DNA of 60,958 nucleotides, from contig NMRA01000361.1 of NCBI GenBank assembly GCA_002633005.1, forward strand, positions 335,344-396,301, read 5' to 3'. A program made the translations under genes and the position numbers. Source of the DNA: Phoronis australis (taxonomy: Eukaryota > Phoronida > Phoronidae). Positions 53,301 to 60,958 of this stretch are shown in pieces. Under the pieces are notes generated by a model that had not been told where the DNA came from, did no database searches, and was given only the letters and a program-made list of their open reading frames with translations. Positions within the stretch are counted from its first letter, which is position 1. Each line of letters begins with the position of its first letter.

Positions 53301-54525
53301 GCGCCATCTACTAACCATTATTATGGTACTAGTTAGCAACCACTAGAAGCATACCATTTGTTGTGCCGTCATGGGCGCATTTCAATACCTTGCGGTAGTT
53401 AGTTTGGAGGAAATGCCCCCTTGACAATTCAGCGACCAATTCCTACATTTTAATTCTTTCGTAAAAACAAACGTAATCATTGCTTAGAAGCAAGCGACTG
53501 CAATCCTTTAGTGTACTTTTTGTTGTGAAAAGTCAATTCTAATAAATAAACACATTTTTATGGTATATCGAATTTGTTAAAAGATAAAGCGGATTAAGAG
53601 GGTTCTCTTCTACGGACACGACCAAAAAGCAAACGGCTTATCGTTTTTAGGGACGTCGCGAACATTTTCCTTCGTATCTTGTGGTTGCCCCTCCTTCACG
53701 AGAACCTATCAGTCCGTCAGTGAGTTAATCGTTGGTAACAAAAAAATTATTGCAGCGACATTTTGAGATAAGATTTAATGAAGTCTAAACTACTGAAACG
53801 AAGGAAAGATGTGTGGGTGACGATAATTTGATTTAGTCACACTGCAGGAGACTTGGGCACTACCTACTTCCAAAGCTTCAAAAAAAAAAAGAAAGAAACA
53901 CGTTCTATGTTCTTTCTCATTTAAACTATGTTTCAAAATTTCCGATAACCCCATTTTGATGTTGGGTTTACTAGTATAAAATCAAAATGTTACAGCGACA
54001 GTTTGGTTAGCAATGAACAGTCTTTGATAGATTTGGGCATGAAAATCCAACACTTCAAACGCAACACCTCGGGTATTTTCCAATTATGGAAATACACGAG
54101 GTGTTCCGGATGAGGTGAGTTTATATTCTGTATCATTCGGAACACATCTGGTAAACAAAAGCACTTATCATAGAAAATAATAGGTTTTGGCGTGCAAGTC
54201 CAGCTAATTTAGGATTATACTTCCCTATATTTGGAAGCCCAGACACCAGAAAATAACTAACTCTTATAGCTATTATCTTGAAGGAAATTATGGTGCTATG
54301 TTGCATACCAATGTACAACCATCATTAATCCTTTATTCACATTGTGAAACACTTGACAAATTTATATCTTTTACTACGATCCTTTTGTAGGCGCCTTTCT
54401 GCTTCCTTACGCAGTGATGTTGGTATTCGGCGGCCTGCCACTGTTCTATCTCGAACTGGCGCTAGGACAATACCAAAGATGCGGGTGTATCACAGTGTGG
54501 CGAAGGATTTGTCCCGCATTTAAAG
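50111..54525 (+). CDS. SLC6A4: SLC6 monoamine transporter, serotonin-transporter type, 5' part (runs past the window)
   Basis: SLC6 proteins move neurotransmitters across the plasma membrane with Na+ and Cl-. Two coding exons are visible, 50111-50351 and 54391-54525, joined through a Gly codon split 1/2. They encode a hydrophilic N-terminus of about 48 residues ([14 protein letters not shown]...), then [20 protein letters not shown] in membrane helix 1 and the family signature [13 protein letters not shown]. Next come [21 protein letters not shown] in helix 2, and [15 protein letters not shown] in the first intracellular loop. Asp64 aligns with human SERT Asp98, which binds the amine; amino-acid and GABA transporters have Gly there. 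VDLGN (not VDLAN) and [11 protein letters not shown] favour the serotonin over the dopamine/noradrenaline type. The 3' end of exon 2 is phase 1 (GTAAG donor). No third exon was recognised before 60958, so about ten further helices are outside the window. Confidence 0.88.
52110..53400. repeat. Array 3 of ~145-bp units (transporter intron)
   Basis: A more decayed copy of the same family with GACGATGATTTTCGGACGG, CATGAAATTTGGC and GTGGCCATTTTTAT segments. It ends in GCATACCATTTGTTGTGCC and GCGCATTTCAATACC, parallel to arrays 1 and 2. Motif-like blocks GTGCCACGTAGTGG (52364-52377) and GTGCCTCCTAGTGG (53175-53188) each differ from the consensus at one position. Confidence 0.8.
54061..54107. repeat. 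47-bp hairpin related to the 17.2-kb MITE
   Basis: The arms ACACCTCGGGTATTTTCC and GGAAATACACGAGGTGTT are near-perfect reverse complements around AATTA-type sequence. They match the termini of the element at 17190-17389. It lies in the transporter intron. Confidence 0.65.
54391..54525 (+). CDS. SLC6A4: SLC6A4-like exon 2 of the coding region
   Basis: 135 bases; completes the third Gly of GGG, then encodes [31 protein letters not shown] and ICPAFK, ending one base into the next Gly codon. The acceptor is CTTTTGTAG and the donor GTAAG. Confidence 0.9.
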
Positions 54526-55992
54526 GTAAGACATACTGTTGGTGGGATCCTCGTAGTCGTCATATCTTTGGCACGACACACGCTGGGTTTGTTGGCATCA
54601 AATTTCAGTTGAATATTTTAATGAAAAATACTCATTGTCAAGAGAGTTCAATATGAATGATCACTGCAGATAACTGAGTTCTTCTTCTCTTGTGAGACAG
54701 CAAAGACTGTTGTAGAACAAGTGTGAAAGCAATTGGTCATTAATGATAATTTATCTGTGACATTATAGTCTTGAAATGACTTGGCTGATTTCTGAGCATT
54801 CTTCGAGTGTGTGAAAAACACCAAGTCTTATTTGCCGTGTATGCAGTTGGCAATAGCTGGCATCACAACACCAGATGGCGTAGTCAGTACAAAATGAAAA
54901 ATTTAACGTTGCATGCCCATTGTGTCAGTTTTTAAACTTTTCTCAGGATTGTTTTCACACTTCGGTCAATGAAAGCAACATTTTGTAGAATCTAGGTTTC
55001 TTAATTTAATTTGCACTCGAATGTCCTAGTGAAGTATGCGAGTGCCAATTTAAAAAGTTTGTAATGGATATTTTATAGTTCAAATACAAGTTATCAGAAT
55101 GAATTACGAGTAATTGAGCGAATTATTATATTTTTGTTCCAAAAAGAACGACAACTTTGTTCACCACTTACTTATAGTATTGTACATGTCATTATGTATA
55201 AGTAAAAGCTTGAATCAATTTTTAATTCAAGAGTAAGTTTCGAATTAACAGATCACTTCAAAACTTCGGGCCGTGCGGTACTTTTGCCGGTTTGCGTATA
55301 CTGCTAGAGTAAATCGCGTCCAACGGATGCTGAAAGGCTAAGGTCGATAAATATAAACAAGTGTGATTGTCTGCTGATGTCATCCTTTTGTGGCCAATCA
55401 AAATGCTAAACCTACAATAACATTGAGATCAACTTGACTTTATTCAGGACTGTTTAGACAAGCAATTACATTTGATGTTCACTGGCTTTTTCTCGAGACC
55501 AGCTCCTCAACATACAGCCCAGTTGTCGCAAACTTCTGTCTAATCTAGTTGAAGAGTACCGACCGCCATCTTTCTCACTGGGTGCTACAATTAGATATCG
55601 ATGAAGTGTATGACGTATAATGGAACTATTGTGTTGTCACACCGCGGAATTTGCAATTACAGCACATACATAGATCAGTCTTGAGTAAAATAACACAAGT
55701 CAACTGACTGTAAGCAGGTAAGGCCATAAGCAGTGATAGGACAGCCTTGCCGTCGGCTTATTCGTAATACAAAAATTTCAGGAATGGGTTTTCAGGTGTG
55801 TCCGAGCAAAGTTCTCCACGAACGCAGAATATATATAGAAATAAGATGTCGTTTATTATGACATAGAATATGAAGAACAGTAAATTAAATACAATAATGT
55901 AAATATAATAACATAAAAATATAATACAATAGACAGGGAAGATAGGCGGTCAAGTGAACCTTACAATAATCATATAATAAAATGACTAGAAA

Positions 55993-56220
55993 TTGTCTTT
56001 GCAGTCATTTTGTAATATAAGCCCGTCTGTCGATTTCCCTGAAAACTTGGACTTCTACGTTATATATTGGTCAACGCGTAGCAGCGGCGATGAGTGGTTT
56101 GGTTTATGTCGCAAAAAATCACAAGATTGGATGACAAACCATTTACCAGAATTAGCAAGATCTGCTGGCTGCAGCCTTGGTAATCGTGAAGTAGAGCGCT
56201 ACCTATCGGTACATCGGTGA
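55993..56220 (+). pseudogene. Possible tyrosine-recombinase-type transposon fragment (weak)
   Basis: A 75-codon frame with ENLDFYVIY, GDEWFGLC and NHLPELARSAG. It faintly resembles the recombinase segment of Crypton-type elements (DxWF...G...AG). No catalytic Arg-His-x-x-Arg is clear. It lies in the transporter intron. Equally it may be a chance frame. Confidence 0.2.
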
Positions 56221-56430
56221 AGTTGCAAGATTCGTCTCTTAGTCCGTGACGTTTTACCAAAAGGAAAAAATCGAAAAATAGCGCCTATGCGTCTTTCAAA
56301 GTCGACAACAGACTTTTCTTTTTGCCATCAGGTGAAAATGTCTTGGGTTGGAAGCGATCGAAAAAGATGCATAATTATGGAAATTCAACGATTTTAATCA
56401 ATATCATGTACCGTGCCCACTACTCTTAAA

Positions 56431-56447
56431 TTCATCATCATCATCGC

Positions 56448-56510
<63 letters not shown>

Positions 56511-56830
56511 CGTCATCGATATCGTCATTGTTGTCATCTTTGCCATCTCCATCATCAACATCATCATCATCACATTCACCATTCCATCATCATCATCACC
56601 ATCATCATCACCGTCACTGCCATTATCACCATCATCATTTCTATCATCATCGTCATCATCAACACCATATCTGTCATCATCATCATAACTTCATGAGAAT
56701 TNCGCCTCCATCATCACCACCACCATCATCATCATCAACATCATCATCATCATCATCATCGTCATAGTTATCTTCATCACCACCTTCATCGTCATCATCG
56801 TCTTTATTGTCGTCATCTCAGTCATTGTCA
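56431..56830 (+). repeat. ATC/GTC trinucleotide microsatellite, ~400 bp
   Basis: Long runs of CATCATCAT and CGTCATCGT with interruptions, including an 'n' at 56702. The Ile/Val-, His- and Met-rich open frames over it are repeat artefacts. Confidence 0.95.
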
Positions 56831-58553
56831 ATGTGGTCGTCATCCTCTCCACAGTCTTATACACACAGGAAGCCAACGTAAGGTTAAGGAAGATTGTTCG
56901 ATAGAAAAACCGAAATCCTAAACGACTGAATGCGAGGCAGGTAGAAAATACATTTCATATGTCATTATGTCATATGTTTTGAGACGGAAATAATTCGGGG
57001 GTATGTTTTGGTAAGAGCAATCAATAAGCCGGGAAAACACATGAGTACATCCAGTCTCTCCAAAAGGGAAGAACGGCAAATGTTGAAAATTAGTTTTCAT
57101 TTGAAAACCAAATCCTTAGGCCTATATTCGGAACTGTTGCAATTATAAGGCTTGCAAATATACTTGGGCCTGTTCACAGAAATTCCCAGTACTGTGACTA
57201 ACGCAAACTGATAAAAAGTGATCATCGAAATAGCTTCAAAAGATCAATACTTCCAAATAATCACAGGGTAATAGCATCACAATGAATAATTATCGAATAA
57301 TATGCATAGCTAAAACTTGAGATTATTCTCAATCGATTACAAGCCCTCTAGTCTAAGGCGCGCTGGCTTATAACAACTTTGTCCCTCAACCACTGTCATT
57401 AGCAGGACGTATTCTTGCAAAACACTGCTCTTTATAAAGTAATTTCCTCTCAGGAATAACTTCCCGCAGATGCGGAGTAAGGCTTTACATGCAATGGTCA
57501 GCACTGCCTAAGGAGTGAAATGCGATATTAATCATTAATCATTGAAATGTTTATATTAGATTAAAACACTTCGTATAGTTAAAAAAACAAGACATTAAAT
57601 TTGTGTCAGTGGATAATTCAAGACACGTCGAACAGAAACAAACTATCAAAATGCCGCTATGGTAGAAATACAGAACCCGTGGTTCAGATGACTGTTTCAT
57701 CCTTGACAAGAAGACGGAATGATTATCAAGATTCACCAGTCCTGCTTACGTGTCTTAGAATTCATAAAATCTCACATACATTGCATCGCCACAGATATGA
57801 AGATCTTGTCGTGTTGATCGATCAAACCCAATTAATAGTGATTTATATGCTAAATAACTCGTTATTGTCTCTGCAGCCATTAATTCAGTGGTCCCAATTT
57901 CTGCCGTTATTCTTTCTGTGTTAAAACGTGTGTAATTCCCCCGCGTTAGAAACCAACTGTCTAAAAACTTCACTCGTAATTCAAAAAATTTCTTGTGAGT
58001 TCATCCGGGCTCTAAATCCAGTTGTTGAACTCAAACTCGAACGTCATCATAATTTTGACTTCTTTCCCTTTAAATAGGAAATCGAGTTAAGTGTCTGAGT
58101 TTGCAATCGAATGTGTAATGATTTATGTAGATGAGTACGTGATTCAAGTGGGTTCTTCATTACTCCGATGTAAGTTGACGCTCCATATTAAAGTTCGAAC
58201 ACGAAATTAGGAAGGTGTACGTAACTCCAGGGGTCATCTGGTGCGAACTAAGATTCTATACTCAACTGAACAAATCATAAAGTACGCGAGCTGAAAATCA
58301 AAGCTGCTTATCCCAAGTTTACTGACACTCAACTAAACCAAAACGTGTGTCAGTTGGTAACTGACTTTCGTAGTCATTGCCTCTGTTCTAGATTACTTTC
58401 ACTTCTAATAGCAATTTTAAATAGATAAATACATTTTTAAGAAATTGAGTACTAGAAAAATACAGAATATATACATTCCTACCAGTCATTTCACAGTCAC
58501 AATAACATAAACAACATAACTGTAGTAACATGGTACTTTGTATGCTCTCCGAC

Positions 58554-58835
58554 CTAGGCTCTGATTTGACTCTGACTCTGACTTTCTGATTCTAGGCATT
58601 GTCTATCCACTGACAATGCCTTCCAATTTGTCCTGTCTCTTGCCGCTCTCATCCACGTTATGCCTCTCGTCTTCACGATGTCATCTCTCCATCTGGCTTG
58701 GGGCCGTCCTCTTAATCTCTTTCCATATCTGGGTTGCCACTCTGTGCATCTTTTTGTCCATCTGTTGTCCTGTGCTCTGGCGACGTGTCCGCCCCACCTC
58801 CATTTCCATTTCAGCATTGTCTTGATTAAGTCCAT
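58554..58835 (-). pseudogene. LINE ORF C-terminal segment
   Basis: 93 codons with the WGGHVARxxDNRW and GRPxxRWRDDI motifs that follow the RT domain in many invertebrate LINEs. It ends in a Ser-Glu/Ser-Gln run encoded by the 3' repeat tail, then a stop. It is out of frame with the RT half. Confidence 0.8.
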
Positions 58836-58852
58836 GACTCTTGTTTGTTCCC

Positions 58853-59572
58853 TTATCTCTGTGTGTGGAATCCTGTCTCGATGTGAATTCTGGCGGTGGC
58901 ATCTGTATATATATTTGGCAGCAGTTTTACATATGTTTCATTTATGTTGATGTTTTTTAGGGCTTCAATGATGGGAAAGTGTTTGATTGAATCAAAAGCC
59001 TTTTCATAGTCTATAAAACCAACACACAGTGGTAGGTTAAATTCGTTACATTTTTCAATTGTTTGTCCAAGGGCTTGCAGATGGTCTGTTGTTGAGTAGC
59101 TCTTTCTAAGCCCTGCTTGTTCTCGGGGTTGATTTTCATCCAGTTGTTTCTCCATTCCATTTTGTAATAGCCTTGTGAACAGTTTGTACATGTATGTATG
59201 GGCTAATAAGCTTATGAGTCTATAGTACTTTATGTCACTTCCGTCACCTTTTTTAAATAATATTATTATTTTTGCTTCTTTCCAGCATTCAGGAATGTTT
59301 TGGGTCCTTAGAATTACATTGAATGCTTTTGTCAAGTATTTGATTATTTCTTGTCCTCCTGCCGAAATTATATAGCATGAAATATCATCATGTCCTGGTG
59401 CTTTTCTTTTCATCCTTCTGAGGGTATGTTCTACTTCCTCCTCAGTAAAAGGTTGTACTTGTTCTGTGTTTAGATTCCTGGTTCCCATCTTTTCTGGGGG
59501 ATTCATCGTTTTCTCATATAAAATTTTGTAGGAATCGGTACATATTTTGAGTATTTCTCCTCTGATCAGCCT
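58853..59572 (-). pseudogene. LINE reverse transcriptase, N-terminal half
   Basis: Open frame from just after a TGA at 59573-59575 to about 58853. It has the APGxDxIxxxxI, FKKGD and FIDYEKAFDS motifs. PISLL, common at this position, is LISLL here. It stops before the YADD catalytic box. Confidence 0.85.
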
Positions 59573-60958
59573 TCAGCAAAATTTGGCTCATCCAGTGTTC
59601 AAAATCGTCATTTTTGTTTATTCCCATCCCGAGGTTTGGTAAAACTGGTCTCGCAAGTCTTCTTACGTTGAACATGCAAACAAAAATGAACTTCGTCCCA
59701 TAAAGCATTTCCTTCACAAAGAAATCACTTTCTTTGCTCTTTACAGATTCCCAACTGTCCCCCCTTCCCAATAATTAACAGGCGATTTGAACAGCGATAC
59801 TTCTGAATACTATCCCGCGTATTGCTGTGACATTCATCTCAGTTAAAGTTTTTTAAAACGTGCATGCACAGATACTCAATTTACTCGTTCATAATACTTT
59901 TGTAAGCCAGCTTTGATCATCAACGCATCTCATAACCACAAGAGATGTAATTTCTTTTACTGTTTATCAGAGTACAACCATACTTTACGTTAGAGTTAAG
60001 AGATAACAGTTGTATTACGCAGTTATGACTGTACACCAACGAATATAAGCAAAGTACCAAGTCACATACGAACCTCACAATCGCACAGGTATCAGATGTC
60101 TAGACTTTCAGTTACAAGAGACCACCTATTTTCAAATTCAATAAACTCACATTTTTTATAAAAAATATAATTTTCAACTTTAAAATAATTTAGAAGTTCT
60201 ATTTTAGTCGATCTAAATTGGGGGAGGGTAAATTGTTTAGTGTACTTTTGAATATGTGAAAGTTAGTTAAACAAATAATGAGGTTATTCAATAACAATAT
60301 ACAATCTTATCTCCTACACCTTCGTTGTAGCCGCATGCATAAATGAAGCCCAACAATCTTTGTTGTTCCTTGCCACCTGGTGTTGAAATTTGTAGCTATG
60401 TAGAATATACCTAGCTTCGCCTTCTGTTATCAATTTCAACCAGTATTTAATTAGCGTGCATAGTCTTTGAGAACGCGATTTGCGTTTTCCACGTCCCCCT
60501 AGCTGTCACATTTGGCACATTTTTTCCTAGTTGCTGTAAGAATTACAAAACTTATTTTGAATAATTTCTACATTTTTACCCTCCATATCTTGGCACCGTA
60601 ATTAACATATCGCCAGCAATACCAAAGTGTCAAATTTGCAAGTCGTAAACACGACTGGAATACTATGTGTCAAAGCGCGTTTCGGATAAAAAGTAATCGG
60701 TTAGCTGTGTAGTGATTAATAACAAGTTAATTACTGTAATAAAAATACGTCATTGGCGTGCTTATCATTATGTTCATTAGTACCTATTGTCAAACCCCGA
60801 AGAGCTTGGCAAGACGTGTTCCGTGTCCCTTTGACTTATAAGCAATTAGTTATAGAGATCCGTACGTGTTAATATCGCACTTAGAAATGCGATAGTTTTG
60901 ATGAGCAATTGAGATTAAGTGTTAACGAGATATGTTTGTTTACTAATACACTTGATTG

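Larger units (their letters stand above)
50352..54390 (+). other. Transporter intron 1 (of the coding part)
   Basis: 4.0 kb, GTAAGA to TTTTGTAG. It contains repeat array 3 and the 54.06-kb hairpin; nothing else is recognised. Confidence 0.8.
58554..59572 (-). mobile_element. Non-LTR retrotransposon (LINE) fragment with internal deletion
   Basis: Reading down the minus strand from 59572, one frame gives EILKICTDSYKILYEK, MKRKAPGHDDISCY, IPECWKEAKIIILFKKGD, YRLISLLAHTYMYKLF, REQAGLRKSYSTTDHLQAL and GFIDYEKAFDS, the N-terminal half of a LINE reverse transcriptase including motif A. Soon after, near 58850, the frame breaks. A different frame then gives WRWGGHVARAQDNRW, RLRGRPQARWRDDI and DRTNWKAL, the usual C-terminal end of such ORFs. 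The catalytic YxDD region between them is missing, and no endonuclease is seen. The end carries a short TCAGAG-type repeat tail. The element lies in the transporter intron or beyond. Clade not assigned. Confidence 0.88.
54526..60958 (+). other. Transporter intron 2, extending past the window
   Basis: Read for the expected next exon (a GIGYAICII-like helix 3) without success. It holds the weak recombinase-like frame, the ATC microsatellite and the LINE fragment. The remaining DNA is AT-rich and unremarkable. Confidence 0.6.

Noticed and set aside
56413-56876. Long Ile/Val-, His- and Met-rich open frames
   Set aside because: They are translations of the ATC microsatellite in different frames.

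Overview
The window is animal nuclear DNA: AT-rich, with spliced genes using GT-AG introns, long introns, decayed transposons and no bacterial-style gene packing. Three protein genes can be read exon by exon. The family content and gene order suggest an invertebrate, possibly a deuterostome such as a hemichordate, echinoderm or cephalochordate. I cannot fix the species. Single 'n' bases at 9902 and 21540 separate near-identical tandem copies, which looks like a draft assembly of a heterozygous genome.

Layout. 1-13.7 kb: no recognisable gene; it holds a perfect 35-bp palindrome, a dispersed 255-bp repeat pair and an 830-bp suspect duplication. 13.9-20.5 kb, minus strand: a complete five-exon CBFB gene (core-binding factor beta, 188 residues). 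20.5-23.2 kb: the shared upstream region of CBFB and its head-to-head neighbour. 23.3-38.05 kb, plus strand: a complete 14-exon PHAF1 (C16orf70/UPF0183) gene (420 residues), followed by a probable 3' UTR to about 39.9 kb. 40.4-49.8 kb: gene-poor DNA with MITE-like elements, a large inverted repeat and one exon-like orphan frame. 50.1-54.5 kb, plus strand: the first two coding exons of an SLC6 monoamine (serotonin-type) transporter that continues beyond the window. 54.5-60.96 kb: transporter intron, holding an ATC microsatellite and a LINE fragment.

The three genes do not form a pathway: one is a nuclear transcription-factor subunit, one an autophagy-associated protein and one a plasma-membrane transporter. 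The notable point about the layout is that CBFB and PHAF1 are also neighbours in human (16q22.1, from memory), so the pair looks like ancient microsynteny, here divergently arranged.

The least expected structure is a family of roughly 145-bp tandem-unit elements at about 30.3-31.9, 36.3-37.5 and 52.1-53.4 kb, in introns of PHAF1 and the transporter. Their units repeatedly carry perfect or one-mismatch versions of the vertebrate CTCF core motif. A 44-bp-arm hairpin in the PHAF1 3' UTR is a second candidate. I found no clearly new multi-gene system.
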